Of a stretch of DNA of 64,000 bases, positions 22,763 through 38,554 are shown piece by piece (position 1 is the stretch's first letter; every line of letters starts with the position of its first letter). The position numbers and the translations under genes were made by a program. Under the pieces are notes generated by a model. That model was not told where the DNA came from, did not search any database, and saw only the letters and a list, made by a program, of their open reading frames with translations. This stretch comes from Phylloscopus collybita (Eukaryota; Chordata; Aves; Passeriformes; Phylloscopidae): the NCBI GenBank assembly GCA_027886175.1, contig JAJNNQ010000003.1, positions 26,763,501 through 26,827,500 on the forward strand, read 5' to 3'.

Positions 22763-25700
22763 CCAAAAACAAAGCACACCCTTACATTTCTTAAAGGAGA
22801 ATGGTTAAAGGACATAAAAAGAAAGCAGGCATTAACAATCCTAATTATATTAGCTAATTGTTGTTCCTTAGAGGAAAGGCTGTGCTACAGGAAACCAAAC
22901 AAACTATATTTGAGAAAAACAGAGTCACTCAAACAAAAGAGAAAGATGAAAGAAATCTTACCTTGCCAAAAAGGCTGAGCTGTGAGATATGCCTTCCACA
23001 GGCATTTATGAAAATGCTGTAGGGCTCATGGTTTATTTGGGTCTGGATAGAGAACTAAGTGAGCATTGTCTTTCTTTCCAGTGGGTTTAAGAAACATATC
23101 CAGCCACCTTTCATTCCCTTTATTGATATGGGTAATTTACAATTATCATTTTGTTTCCCCAGCCCTGCCCACCTACTGTGCATTACCAACCAGCTGTTGT
23201 TGGTAACAATGCTGGTACCTTTTGCTGCTTTCATTTAATGCTGAAGATAGCAGTCAGGGAGGATGCTGTCCTACTCTTGAAGGCACTTCAGAAAGCAAAC
23301 CAGAAAAGGGTATTTTTTTTAAAATGACAGAATTTAGACTCCACTGAAACCTAATAACCAATGAATTAACTTTTCTTGTCATAAGCTGACTTGTTACTGA
23401 GAAAACACCTCCTCAAGTTCTAAAATGCAATTAAAGCATATTATGTCCCTATCTATAAGCTATTACCTCATTACAAACTCGATGGTTAGAACTTGGACTC
23501 GGGTCCCTCAGAAATACAAATCAATGCCCAAGACCAGAGACATCACATCATGAGGGCCTCACCCCACACCTCAAACCATGAGATGGAGAATCTTGCAATT
23601 CACACTGAGTTAATGTCAGATGTCAGTCACAGAAGCCAAGTCTGTTTGAATGAAGTTTTTACCAGACACACATTGGATTACAGTACAAGGAATTGTATAG
23701 GGAGAATATTAACAAAATATTCTTGAAAATTGCACTGAGCCCGTCCAAGCACAGCCACTGCTGCTGAAGTGAATGCATTCCATTGTTTCCAGTTTGGGAT
23801 ACCACAGCAATCCTGTAGCATCAGTCCACTACAAGCAAAGTGACACAATAGGAGGAGACCTAGTATGAGGACTTGTGTATTCCACATTTAAAAATTGCAT
23901 TACTACTTTCATGCTTTAATAGCTTCATCTGAAACAAAGCTTCAGTTCCCTGTATATAAACAGGATTTTTTTCTTTGTTGTCAGTGGCATTGGTGGAGTT
24001 GAGATTTTATAATACCAAAAATATTTTACAAATAAAACTCTAATTTTCAAAGTTTAACCTGATATATTGTAATTTCTGTTGTCTACTTGGTCAGAAAGTT
24101 TTATCAAAGTGATAATTGATTTACTGCAAGGTGGAAAAGCAAAAGCATGCCAGGAATTAATTTCTTAGCTCATTGTCAAGAAAACTGAGTGTGAAAGTTG
24201 AGCAGTCTTGTATGCAAATTACAAAAACAAGCTTTGATGGTCAAACTAGACACAAATCTCCTTATTTGCAAAAGCCTGTTTTCATCTCAACGCTATCATT
24301 ATTATAATCATGGATGATGGTCTCTGCAGCACATTTAGTATTTTAAAGCTTTTTGGTTTTAAATCCAGGGCACAGGACCATTAATTCCTTAGTAATGGTA
24401 TTGCTGTTGTTAGTATTGGCATGTCTCTATCTGCTGCTGGAGGTGTGAGAGCTGGGACACCGCCAGGGAAGATGGAATTGATGTGGAGCTCTTGTTTCAA
24501 ATGTGCTCCTGCAGCACAGCCAGGGTGTGTGAGAACACTGTGCAGAGTTCCCTGAAGAACTCTTTGTTCTCCCTTCAGTTCTACTTTACTGACTTTGGAG
24601 AAACCAGTTATTAAAAAGGAAGGTAGGGAATGTTCTTGAATGAGTCATGTTTGTTCTGTGACTGTCAGACTGCATCCATAACTGGTTCAGTAGCTCCATT
24701 CAGCTGGTGAGGTCATTCCCATGCAGCTCATGACACAGGGAGCCTTTGTACAGCTGCAGGCAACATGCTTCACATTGGCTCGTGACTTTGGAGATGTTCC
24801 ATGAAGGGATCAACAGGTACTTCTTCATGTTGATGCAGAGTTTCCTGATGCTTGCAAGAGCACAGAGCAGGCCTAAAACACGTAAGAAACTCAGCCTTTC
24901 ATTTGAAGACCAAGGTGTATTTATATTTTATACTTGTTTTTTAAACAAGACTTGAAAGATTCTATTAATGACAAGCAAGACAACATGATCAGTCAATCTG
25001 AGCAATGCCAAAACAGAGAATGTCAATGTATAGGAAGCAGCCCTGGTGTCAGGATAATGCAAAGATGGCTTAAGCAAAGTGTGCAACTTTTGTGGCTAGA
25101 TGCAAATCATCTGATCACTTTTTCCACAAAGAAAGTGGGGAATTTTAGAGTTAATGAACTTACTTGAGAAGTAATAGCTATTGTAGACCAGACAGAGAAC
25201 AATATTTCCTTCAGCACCATGAAACAAAGAACAGGTGGGATGAAGCAGAGAGGAAGAAGGAGACAGTGATAAACCCACAAAGAAAAACGCAGTTATTTTT
25301 TGAAAATACTTGAGAAATTCGAAGCCTCAGCAAAAGAAACTGATATATAAGAGATGAAAAAAAGTTCTGAAAAACTATTAAAATGAATGCCAATTACAGC
25401 AGAATGGCTAACCCAAGGGGTGGACAATGCAGTTTAATCCCAGACAGACAAGTTGTGACCAAATTTATTTTGCGTTTGAGATCGAGTGTGACCCTCTTAG
25501 CCTATGTTGGCATCATTTGTGAAATAAATTCCTTAGAGCAGTGACTGACAGTGCCCCTGTGGTCACAGTGCAGTGCTGCCTGCAGTGACTGCCCCTATTT
25601 GACATTCCCAGGCTGGGCACCATGGGGTGGTTGTGGCTCTGCTCTCTGGATGCCTCCTGACACCAGCAGAGCCACTTCAGGGAGCTGCAGCAGGCAGGTG

Positions 25701-28700
25701 GCTGCACTGCTGGACAGCTGAAACCAAAAAACAGGGGGGGTTTTGTTCTTTGGGGTTTTCCCCTCCATTAAGGCAGTTTTAAAATCAAGACAACCTCTCT
25801 TTTTAAATATTTACTTGTTTATTTATGGGAAAAGAAAGTTTAAAAGGCAACCTGCTTTCTGGCAGTGCAGATATATAGTGACAACATTGTCAGGGTATTT
25901 TAAGGTGCAGAGATGGTTCTGCAAATCTGCACAGAAGCCCCCCAGAGATTGTGCTGGCAAGAGAAAACAATCAGGAATAGAAGCTGCTAGTTTGAGTGGA
26001 TTGAATTTTGACATGTCTCTCATGTGTGGATGAAACAGGAGCAGACAGGTTATATGCTGAAGAAGTCCTTTTTAATGATTATGTGTCTTTTGCTTCCTCT
26101 CTTTTCCAGGCTCACACCATGATGTGTTGTACAAGGCTGAAGAAGTGTTCAGACTGCACTTAACTGAGTATTGATGATCTACCCAAAGGCCATTTTTGAT
26201 CAAGCCCAGACACAGCGATACCTTGTCTTACTGGCATCAGAAGACACTTCAGTATCCTCCATGAGAGCTGATAAATCTCCATATAGGCAAGGGAAGCTCA
26301 TAATGGGCATAGCACCACCCTTGTACAGCCAAGCTTGGCTTTCTCACTGCATACAGTTCTGAATTCTAGGCCCAGCTGCAGTAGAAGATGTGGGCTGGCT
26401 CTTTGTCTGTGTTCAAGACAGGCCTTGAGGATACTTGTGCTTAAGGCTATCCAAAGATGCCTTCTCCTTAACAAAGACTCTGCTTTTTTGCATCTAGCTG
26501 CTAGCCATAGGCACCCCAAAATAACAGTATTTTCAACAGGCATTCAAAGAGAACAGAGATGCCTGAATTGTCAAGAAATACCTCAGCTGGTGAGTGGTGT
26601 AGGCAAGTGTCGCAGTTAATATGCGGCAGTGGACATGGACACTGCACTCCAGGTGCTTCCTTAGAACCATCAGAAGGCTTCAAGTATCAGCATCTTGTTA
26701 TCCAAAAAGTCTCCCACACCTTTTCTCTGTATCTTCCAAGAGCAGCTCCACACAGCTCGGGCTCTGTCTCTCCCTCAGTTCTGGTCACTCCTTCCTGTCC
26801 CTGGCACAGCCCCCTCACCCTGTCTGTCCCACCTGCAGCAGCTCACCTTTGCTGGCCCTGGCACCACCTCCTGTCCCTGGCTCTGCACAGCACAGCCAGC
26901 AGCCTCCAACTGACCCTGCCCAGCTCACTCACTCTTTATCATGCCCTGGCTGTGAGGGCAAGGCTGTTTCTACTCCAGGATAATTAACACAGGTGTAAGA
27001 GATCAGAGGGGAGACTGCCCTCAGCAGCATCTCCTTTGGTCTCCCCACAGGCAAGTTTTACTTTTGGTTAAAAAAAACCTGTGGGTTTTCGGTACAGAAA
27101 ACCTCTGGAGGGAGAAAAAGCCACGCAAACTGTGAGACTTTTGACTAAAACCAAAGACTGAAATGAAACTGTTAAGTGACTGATAGGCAGTGTCTCAGGT
27201 CATCTGGCTGCTATCTGGCTGGGCACTGGATGTATCAATAGGATTTGTTCTGGTGACAGAGGCAGGAGAATTTGGATCAAATTCATTGTTGAGGATATTG
27301 CTTACTATTGATTCAACGATGATAATTTTGTTGGTCCTAAACTATAGAGGTAAGAAAAAGAGATTAAAAAACCCAGCAAGTGTAACAGGATGACTGCATG
27401 GGGGTTGGAGGGTAAAGGCAGTTGTGAGAAATTCTAGTATGGCAGTAAGATATTTCGGGTTTCCTCAGTACAGACACCAAAACATTTGTGCCACCCTGTA
27501 CAGCATTTGGCAAACCTTTACTCGGAGCAGAGATCTGAGAACTGCAAGGGTCAGATGAGAGGGAACTGGCAAGTGTGTATGGATGGACTGTCAGGATGCC
27601 TAAGGAGGACAGGGGCAGTCAAACTGAAGAAAACAGCAAACAAAAGAGTAAGAACTATACATTGTGCCCAGATGGTAAGCAGAAGGATCAAAAGAGGTTT
27701 TGAGCCAGCTCAGAAGTGGAGCTCAGATGGAGTTTTCTAGAGGACTGCAGCACGCCAGGAGCGTGTGTGGTTATGAAATGACGATTGATAAGCAGGTAAA
27801 AGGATGGCAAACTAATCCAGACAGTTCCTGGTGATAAAATGATTGAACTTTGTCACTGAAACCTGTAGGTGTCTTCAGAGGGAGCCATTAAAAGGAGATT
27901 AACGTATTCTTTGCCAGGGCTGTGTGTGCATTGTAATTACTGGTTTATATTCCCAGATCCTCAATCACTATTAACCCCAGTGTTCCTTGGTGCATGACAG
28001 TTTCAGATGCTTCCTTTCTGCATCCTATTCAAAACTGAGCTGACTCACTGGACAGCCTGAGCTGAGGAAAGGAATTCCTCTTGTCTCCCTGTTCATTTGA
28101 CTCAGAGTGGTGGGAATTTTTGGTTTTCTCTCTTGTGTACCTTTCTTAGATCATTAGAAAGGAAGTTTAACAAAACCTGGACCGATGCAGGGCTGTGTGG
28201 TGCTCGGCAACATCCCTGATCTAGGCAGCTCTTTCAGTGCACTGTCTATACAGATTACTACAGATTCTGTCACAGGAGCATGCACTGGATGGTACTGGGG
28301 AGCCTTTCCAGCTCCTGCTGTCACTGCACTGTGGAGCAGGTGTTTTCTAGGCTGAGCCAGAGAATGTGTCCATAGCTTGGTGTTGTATTGTACATTTTCT
28401 AGCAAGAAGAACAACCTGCCAGTCATTAGGTAAGTACACCCTGTACAGCAGGGTGAGAATTCAAATTATCAAACCCACTGACTACATTCTACAGAGTAAA
28501 TCTGTGCTATGGCCAACAGGATGTAGAAACACCAGGCTTTACTTGCCTTTGTAGAGCAGTCAGCCAACAGCTGTTAAATTCTAATTATCCTGTTCAGATT
28601 ATAAGGAAGAAGACAAGGGTGTTACTTCTCAGAATCATTCTAAAAACAGCCTTAAAAGTATAATAACTCAGTGCCAGGAAATTCCCCTAGTAAAATGTCC

Positions 28701-31700
28701 TGTTTATGGTTACCACAGCATGGCTGCCCAACCACAGGAGGTGTTACAAGGTTTTGTTCCCCTAGATTAGAAATTCTTGGGAAAGCGAAAAAAAACCTGC
28801 CTTGGCTCTACAGTAGTTACCACTGCCTTGCTCTCTTTCATTTGGAAATTGAGCAGTTTACCCACTTTTCTTCTCAGATTGCAGTTTTGACCATTTTTAG
28901 TCACATGAGATGTTTCTTTAAAGTTTTAAAACTCTCAGGAACACATACAAGCACTTATTCATTCACTTACCTTCAGGTACTTCAGCTAATAAAGCAAAGT
29001 GTACAGGCAGTCACTTCAAGGATTGTTTTGTCTTTGAACTGTCTGGTATTGACTTTCCAAAGCATGTGCATGTCCCAAGAGTTCATCACCCCACATAATT
29101 TAATAATCCCTAGGAAGCAGTTCTTCTTTCTCCTCCCTGAACTGCCATGAATTATGCAAATCTATCTGACCAGAATGAAAAATAGATTTTTCATATAATC
29201 TTACTGATTCTTCCATATCCACGTAAATATCTCCATTATTTTAAACACAACTTCATTTTCACGTGGTTTTATCATTTGCTAGAATTCTATGTAAGCTCAA
29301 AAGTCAGAAATTGTGATTTTTTTTTCCCAATAAAACTGAGCTAATTACACAACCTTGGTGTAAGAGTGCTCATGGAGCATCAGCCCCTTGTGCCCCCTTA
29401 ATGAGCCTCACTTGGGCTTTGATCAATTTGCTGTGTTCTTTAATATCATGTTCACTTACACCAGTCAACATAATTCACTTTCTCACTTCATCCTTATTTG
29501 CTACTTCACTTAGACCAGAATGTGCAATGTATGAAATCAGTGATTGCTTTGTCTCCTTTTAGACTCAAAAGTGTCCCCAATTGATTGCCAGGTGCACTGA
29601 GTTACCAAGGACAAATCTATAGTTTTGCTAATAAAGAACCTCCTTTGAAAAAGGCATCTTGACATTACCTGGGTTTGGGGTAGGGAGAGAGACAGTAAAG
29701 TGCCTTTTATGTGTTCTGAGATCATTTGCAACAAAATTAGAGAAGTTGTTGAATAATACCCTCAATGCATTGAAGGTGTGGAGCTACCTGGGAGTTACTG
29801 TGATGCTTATGCAATTTAAAATTTAGGTGTAGGTGCTAGGAAGGGGAGAAAAGCAGCTTCCAACCCTTGTCTCTTCAAAGGGCTTAATTGCTCATTAGGA
29901 ATAACCATGGCAACAGTTACCATGCCCCATTAATCCATCACACAAGTGGCCAGCACCAGCTGCTTCAAGTTAAGGCAGGAGAGGAGCCTGCAAGAGAGTC
30001 TGTATTCCCCTAGCTGAAAACCCTTCTTTTGTATCAGTATCATACCCATATCAGTATTTCATAGCATTGAGTTCCCCAAGTTCACCATGCCCCCCTTAAA
30101 AAAGAAACCCAAGTTATCATTAAAAAAATGAAGAATGTGGTCAAATGCACTTCATATATTTTCTCATCTGCTCCTATTCACCATTTGTTAATGTTTGTAT
30201 ATTTTTGTACAGGGTTCGTTACTCTTTGTACAGCAGAACTCTTTATTTTCTATTATACTGAACATATAAAAATCCGGTGTGACTTAGAAAACCTTCATTT
30301 CTAGAAGTCTCTGGTACTAAACACAGAGAGGGAAGGAAAGCTGAAGCTGCTTAACTGTCTGTAAACCCCTGTGTGCTGGGAACAGAATGACACAGACTCC
30401 AACTTCTTAAAACAAGATTTATTGGCACAAACATACATGTTACAAATGTCTACGATATTCTTGGAAAATATGTTCACCACTTCAAAAAAATCACCGTTCA
30501 CAGAAAAGTACAGTAATATCAAACTTTGTAAGTCATCACAATTTCAGCATCAAAATACATGCATTTTATCATTTATAAATGAAATTCCACTGACCTCCAG
30601 GTAAAGCACTTTAAGAAATGTCCTGGTCTCCACAACATTATTTTTTCCTCTCCAGATCGTTCCAATAAGGTGCAAATGGATTGTTTTCTGTAGAGGCACA
30701 AATCACAGCTCCTTGCTCAGTACAGCTGAGTCTATGAGGTGAGAGATGCTGTTCTCAGCACCGACTTTCAGGTCCTTTCTGAATATGTTACTACAGAGCT
30801 TAACACCACTGTGTGGCCTTTAAAAGAATGCAATTAGAGATTTGGTCTGGAGTTTGGGCTTTTAAAAGGGCAACTGGAAACTTCTTTCTGATTATTCCCT
30901 TCACAGGAAGTAAAGCTTGAAGAATTACAAGGAAAGAGGTAGAAGAAAGGTTTTTATTTTGCACTGTCATTCCATCAGCATTTGAAACAGGTGTGGCATT
31001 GCCAAGGATACTTGTGAGGAGAAAGAGTAATCTGAGTAAATCCTCTTTTTTCTTTGGTGCCAGCCTAGTAACTTAATAGCCACTCAAGATTTTGTCACTG
31101 GCCTCAGACTTCAGCAGATTCCTGAATCTGATTCTATGCCTATTCCAGTTTCAGTGTCAGAGAAGCAGGCTTCACACACACACACAGGGGAGAGAATGCA
31201 CTGCTGTCCTCAGCCTGATCACATCTGCCTTAGACCATTGGCAACAAGAAGGAAAGAAAATTTCTTGATGTCAATGGAAGTTCTTTGAAGAAAAAGGAGG
31301 GTTGCACATAATTCCACTAGATCTGAATTGGACTCTAATCAGATTGGAACAAAAAGGCAAAACCATAAACCACATGCACTTACAAAATCCTGCACTTTTA
31401 TCAGCCTTGGTAGGGCATTGAACACACCCAATGACAGAATTTGTTGTGAAGCCTTGGGCCTTGGAGATTCTCAAACCTCATCAAGACAAACCCCATACAA
31501 GCTGCTCCAGCCTCAAAGGCAGCCCTGCTCCCAGCGGACGTCAGAGCCAGCAACCCCAGCAGTCTCCTTTTCCTCCCTAATTTTTTTATCATTTAAAGGA
31601 AAGGTTTTTCCTCTTCCAAATTAGAACATGGCACAGATTCCCTGCCAGGCCTGGATTTAGCAAGGATAAACGAGGGGGTTTTTTTGTTGTGTTAAACAGA

Positions 31701-34700
31701 AAGCAGAAATTGCCTGCGTGCTTAGGCACATGTTGAAGTGGCACATGGAGAAGTCCCTTCCAGACCAGGGCATGCCTTGCTCCTCGCTCCAGGCTGGTGA
31801 GTCTGAGACACTACAGTGCTGAGCTGATTGCACAAACACCTCCAGAGGCTGCTCTTCTGTGCTAAGACTCAAGCATAAGTCATTAAGCAAAATACTAATT
31901 AGCTGGCTATGAACTCATTTCCTGTAATGAGCATAACAAGTTTATAATAAGAGTTCATCTATTGCCACTTAGAGGACTTTTTATGCTGCAAAACAAACTA
32001 AAGGTTGCTCACAGTAGATAGTGGCTGCTTCATCTCTTTCATGCTTGGAAGGAGAACATCTCACCCAAATGGCAAATGCCTGTCTACATATACAAGCACT
32101 TCCTTTGGAAAGGGGAAGGAAAAAAGAATAGGAGTTGTCAAATAAAACTTTAACCTCCACACAGTTGGTGCTTCCCCCTCAGAATGTATTTTTGCAGCAG
32201 ACAAATCATGTTTTTAAGTCCCGCTCCTGAGTAGGAGGTGCTAATTTCTAATCTTTCAGTGATGCTGATAAACCTAATGTGAGTAATATTTTACCACGTG
32301 TGTGACTGGGGGAAAGAGGATGTTTCATTTACAAAAATAATGATGTTTTTCGTGACAAACAGTGGGCTAACTGTAAGATTTTGTTGTGCAGACCTGTGAG
32401 TGTGTCATAGCAATATTAGCATTTTATTGTCTGGGGGAAAAGTAGATGAAAGATGGATTGAAGTTAGCTTTTCTAATGAGAAAAAAAAAATTCATCTATA
32501 GTTAAGCTTCAAAACTAATTATTTGACTATTTTTATGGCTGCTAATTGCTTAAATAATATGTAAATAAGTAATGGCTAAACTTTTTACCCATAGTCTTTA
32601 CCATACCTTTCTACTTTTAATCAGAATATTTTTTCCCTTTGGGTTTCATGAAAGGCTGGACTTGCATTATTTAGTAGCTTGCTAATGGCATGGTAGTCAC
32701 ACCGATCACTGAATTTTCAGTTCCAGCCAAGACTACTTTCATTCATAAAAGAATTTTAGCAAACCTTCAGATCAACACTATAAACATGAATAGCTAAACT
32801 TCTGAAAAAAAAATTATGCATTGTGGATCTGTGAATTTGTAGGTCCATTAGATGCACTATCTCAATCCTTGGTCTTACAAAGAAAATCATTGCAGCTGCC
32901 ATTATTAAATTTTACTTTAAACCAACCTGCAACGTATCAGGGGAGAAACTGATGTAATTCTTTCAAGCTTTTCCTTACGAAAAGCTCAAACCACTACCAT
33001 GTGCTCACATATATATGACAGGAATGTAATGGATTCAACAAAGGGATTTTTTATCCTCACCTTGGACCATTTACAGGTGGACAAGCACAGGCACTGGGGT
33101 GGGTCAAGAGTGAGCAAAATAATCATGCTGTGTCAAAAAGATTCCACTACTGAGCCCAAACTGCTCTAGGACAAAGTGGACATTCAGGCTGGATCTTTAC
33201 TGCCCCAGATGCTCTGAAATCCTGATTTGACTGCAGTCCTTGACCACTCCTGCAGCTGCCAGGAGCCCCATGTCTTGGGCTAGGATGCCCCAAATGGTGC
33301 TCTCTGCAAAGAATGCTGCACCATCCTTCCTGCATCTATCTCCTGCATTGTCCAGAAAAAACTCTACCATCTGTCATAATTCATCTAAAGTATTTGAATT
33401 TAGTAGACAAGCATTGCCTAATTTTAATATAAAATTTAAAATTTTTAGGTAGAGCTTTTAGGTAGAGCCACTTTTGAAAAGGAGTTTACTGAATGTTAGC
33501 AATATTTCACTTGGACCATTTCCCAATTTATGAAATTGTGATTACCACAACATCCTTATTTGCTGTTTCCTCTCTTTCCAACGAAATTGGTGAAATTACT
33601 GTTACAAGAGCTGTTCCAATGTTAAGGTAGTGTATCAAAAATGCTGTTGTTAAGCCTTCTTTTGCATCCTACAATTTTGAACCAAATGAAGACCCAGGAG
33701 CTGTGTTCTGCCTCAGGTGTTGTGGAGCAGAGAGCGGAGGTTTGAGGAGAGCTGGATGTTATGGGGAGGAGGTTCTGCTTCAGCCAAGGCCCACCTGAGC
33801 TCTGGCTGAGGGCAACAGTGACAGCGTGGCAGAAGGCAGGGACTCAACCCAGGGGGCAGAACAGCCCCAATATTCTGTGTTCCAAATACTCTGCACTCCC
33901 AAACCACAACGTCTTTCTAAGAGAACAGAAAGACTTGAAGAATTATGGATAAGCCAGACACTGTGAGAAGAGCTAAAGAGAGAAGGTTTTTTCCATAATT
34001 GTCTTTGTTCTCTATGATATTTTCTCTTTGAGAACAACTAGTTTGTCTTTTTAAACTTACAGCACATGGCTTCTTTGGTTGAATAGAGTGTTACGTGCAA
34101 ACCACGAGGCTGAATTCATGTTTTGAAGCCGTGCAGGTTCTGGTCTTTGCTTTGGAGAGTTAGCAGATGTGATACACTCATGACAGAATGAGGTTACTGC
34201 AGGAGTGACTCATTGTTGAATAATCAAGTGTTTACTCCACCAAAACTGCATGTAACCAGACTGCCACAGTTTTTTTGCTTTATTCTAAGATGTAGCTTCT
34301 AAATGTCAGTGCACCAGGAAGGAAGGTAAACTCCTTGGGTGGCTCAGATCTCTTTTTATGCATGTGTTTAAAGGCAGAGAGTCCTACAGTTCTCAATGGA
34401 GCAGAAAAAGTACTGAGCACATCCATTGAGACATAGATTAATCAACTGAGGAAGGGAAATTAACTGAAGAGGAAAACAAAATCCTTTCCTGAAGTATTTC
34501 TGAAGTAGACCAGATGGAGAAAGAACAACTGATGTGAGGTTCTGGTTTGGTTGTTTCATGCATCCCAAACTAGGATCCCTCCTGACAGTAATGTCACTGT
34601 TTGAGAGACCTTCAACCAGTAATTTCTCTAGCTACAATTCCTTTTTTTTCAAACTACTTTCTTCAGCCTTTTAATTTTGCTTTTAAAGAAGCTAATTTGA

Positions 34701-37700
34701 GGGTTCTTTCTCTGGCTCAAATGTATCTTGTCTAGCAACAGGGACTGACATAAGGTGAGGAAGAACTGGCTGGAAAACCATCTCAGTCATCTGATGAGAC
34801 AGAAGGCCCAACGGTTATGACCTGTTACAGGTCTAAAGTTCAGGTCAGGATGCAAATCCAGATCAAAGAGACTTTGAGGCCTTTCCCTAATACTCACTGT
34901 GTACATTGGGAGGGAGTCCAGTGCCTTATATTGCTGCTGGTTCAGCCCTCTTCCCTGTTTAAAGAGCAGGAGAAGCAGGGCTGAGATGTAAATCCTGGAT
35001 CATACCCAAGTGCTCCCTAGGTTAAATGTCGATGTCAAGTCGAGAACTTGCTCTTAGGAGCTAAAATCCATTGTATTCAGATAAGAAGTAATCCAGCTGC
35101 TCATAAAATTAAAGTTAGGTGAAGCCCTGTCAGAGGAGCAGTGACAGAAAGAGTAGAACTTTAAAAGGTCTTGCTGCTCAGACAAAAGCACAGCAGACTG
35201 AGGCTGTCCTAATTCATTCCTTGCACAGTCAATAATGTCCTGCTCTTCCATCACTGAGTGTTTACATATCACTACATAAAAAGAAGAAAGCCAAAGCTTA
35301 CTTGCCTAAACTGTTCCTGGGGCTAACATCATGCAGGTTGCAACTGAATGAATCAAAGTGCCAGCTTCAGAAAACCAACTGACTACATTTCTAAACCACC
35401 CCTTGCTCATACAGATCCTGGGTTACATTCAGAATCTTTGTCAGATTCTCCCATCCTCCTTCTAATAGTATTGGATTAGGTTTGACTCTGTTGGATTGAC
35501 TGTGCTGTTATGTAATGCTGTCAAGTGAAAATCAGGTCAAGTACCTCATTAGGGCTTCCACACTAAGTTTTCCTGCCAAGTTCTGTGCAACACTGGTTTT
35601 GGATTTAAATCCACGTCTGTGTTTTGGGTTTAAGGTCCCATCTGTGTTACTGCAAGTGAGCTAAATTTGAGAGAAAGTGTAACACCCAAGCAGGACCTCA
35701 GTGGCCTGTTGACAGTGGGTGCAAGCAACACTTGTTCAAGCTCAGAAGCTGATGGTCACTGACAAGATCATTGAGAAGCCAAGCAGCAGCTGGCCAGCTG
35801 TTAACCCCTTCCTTTCAGCTGTGCTGTGTGTGAGGGGCATCTCCTGCTGTACAGCTGTGCTCCAGAAAGCAGAGGAGGAGCTTCTCGTAAGGATGGAATA
35901 CACAGGTCTCAAACAATGTCTGCTTCTGGATAAAGCTATCAAAAGCATTGCTTCCAGCCAGAAGAGGCTTCAGTTTGGTCCCCAAGGTAGCAGTCAGAAA
36001 GCAATGAGGGTTTGCCAGGGAATCACTAACAGGAAGCCCTTTTGTGATGCTTTACCAGCTCAAGGGAAGAGCCAAGGCAATAGTCAGTGGTGCAGAGCAG
36101 GAGCTGAAATTTTCATCGGCGGTGACTGAACAAGAATGACTTAATTTTTCATGGAAAATTTACAGGCAGGCAGTTGTAACTGCATGGACATTTCAAACAT
36201 AGGAGCAGCGAGTGGAAAGCAATCAATACTGGCTTCAACACAAATAAGATCTCCAACTGTGTTTATATAGATTGTGCCCTGCACCAGCCTGCACATATGT
36301 GATGCTGTTGCACAATCTATGACCCTGAACAGTCCTGTATTACCATATTCTCCTGCTGAAGGTTTAACCCTCTGCAAGAGCAGCGGAGCTCTGGGTCTGT
36401 GCATCAGGGAAAGACACACTTGTTCATGCTTCCTGGGCTGAATTAGAAAGGTTACATGGCTTATCTCACCAACTACAACCAACCACCACAGCACAAGTAG
36501 TAGCAAACATTGAGCATTCACGAGCACACCGTGGGCAAACAGCTTGGAAAAGTTAAACACATTAATTTACCGTATTTCATTACCACACAGGAGGAAATAG
36601 TCTCTTCACAAACATTCTAAAACCCACTAGAAGGCAGGTTTCTTAACTCTTCCGTGCAAATTCTCACTTATATTTAGCAGTCATCCCCATTAGTTACAGT
36701 TTTGAGAGAGAATGGGTCCACATTCCACAAAGAGAGGTTTCTATTCTCCACTCTCACCTAAAGGTCTCACTTTGATTTTTAAGTGAATCGCTTGAACTAC
36801 ATTAGCTGGGAGGATGTGAGCTTTGCATCCTTGCAGCACTCCCACTGCAGCTTCCTTTGGGGGCTCTGTGTGTTTGCAGCTAGAGGATTCAAACTCTTTA
36901 AGGTGTATTTGCAGTTCTATCAGCTGAGCATCAGTTCAGCCTCCCAGAGGAGAAGGAACATCCGCATTAAGGCTCAGTATCAGCATTTCACCTTCCTGAT
37001 TGCACCACCTCCAGCAAAAGCTGTCTTCATCTCATGAGTTTGCTCAGTAGAGAAGCCCTGTGAGGACACCACGCTCAGTGGGTGGCAGGGTGTCACTCCT
37101 AGCAGATGATTCCTTCATGTCAGCTACCCAGTTACCTTAGCAGTTTAAAAAGGCTCCTGAAGTTGGATGGCTCATTCCTCCACCAGTGAAAGCTCATTTA
37201 TACACCTCATATAAAGCTCATTTAGGCACCTCACAGAGTCAGGCCTTTCATCACTGCTACAACTTTTGTCCAGCCCATGAGGATTTCAGAATTGTTTGTG
37301 TTCTCACCCAGCTGAAGGACTGAAGTGATCAGGGCATACCAGGGAGTCCAGTATTACATTACTAACTTTGAATATTCAGCTCCATTAGGACTGGGGCCAC
37401 TTATAACTTAATGATACAAAGTAGTACATGTGACTATGAAGTGATAAATATTTAGGGGGAAATGCAACTGGAACCTTTCAATTGATCATTACTTATTCTC
37501 TCTGCAAAATTCTACTTCAGCACAATTTACATATGGATTCACAGCAACAAACTGGTCAGGCTCTCCATTTTTTTCAATCTAAAACTATGTCAAGAGAGAT
37601 ATTCCACAGTGGGAGCCTTTACACTGCTATTATCACTGTTTCTGTTCCCTAATTAAATTGCAGACAAAAAACCCCAACCCATCAAATAATTATTTTTTTC

Positions 37701-38554
37701 AATTCTATGAATTCTTTTTAGAAATTCTGAAGGAGTTATCCTGAAAAGACCCTTTCCTGAATTTCTTGGCTCAAAATTTGATTAATTCATTTTTAGTTTG
37801 GTTAAGGATGATTAAACTATTCACTGTTTTAGAAAGAAACAAATTCACAAGAACATACAAGAACTTTCTCTCAAGTCACAACATATAATTTCTTTTAATA
37901 ACATCAAATGTTAGTTTCAATTAATTGAGTATAATAGGTATCTCAGCTGAGCATTTTACAAAGATGACACTACAGTTTCTGAACTAGCCACATGCACAAA
38001 TTAAAATATCAATTTTTAAAGCCTATTAACACCACCACTTCAAACAGTGTTCCTGTTCCTTCCTCTTCTCCAGGAAAGCTTTGCTAGGCACCCTTCCCTT
38101 TCTCAGCCTCTCCCCACTGTTCCCCCTTACCTTCTTCCTGATTTTAGATGATCCTGGCAGTGGGGACCATTTCTGCAAACAGCTGCAGAGGCAGCTTCCT
38201 CCAACAGAGCTGGGCAGCCACAGACATCACCAGTGCTGCTCACGGGCTTTAAGTCAGGGCCTAATTATTGGGGATTCAAGAGATGTCCCATGAATCCTGA
38301 CAAATGGTGCCTCGAGTTTTCAGCAGGAGACTCTACCTGAGTCATCTGTGATGCTTGCATTACCACTTCTGCATTTCACTTGGCTTTTTCAGGACTGTGC
38401 TAGCTAATGCTTTTTGGCTGTAATACATGTCTTTTTTCTTTGTTTGTTTGTTTTTTGTTTTTTTTTCTTTCTGGCTTTCATATTGAGGCCATCTTGGTTG
38501 TTTAGAACACCATGAGGTGCTTTCCATAAGGAAAAAAATTAAATCCATAAAAGG
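22763..38554. other. Long gene-free interval downstream of VAMP
   Basis: About 16 kb with no recognisable exon on either strand. Open frames of 60-160 codons (for example 26559-26987 and 35719-36129 on plus, 36141-36560 on minus) have no domain, no sensible splice context and ordinary noncoding composition. A C/T-rich patch at about 26740-26940 is only mildly GC-rich. This is intergenic DNA, perhaps partly extended 3' UTR of the VAMP gene. Confidence 0.5.

Noticed and set aside
35719..36129. 136-codon plus-strand open frame
   Set aside because: No domain, no splice context and ordinary noncoding composition; lengths like this occur by chance in a 64-kb window.
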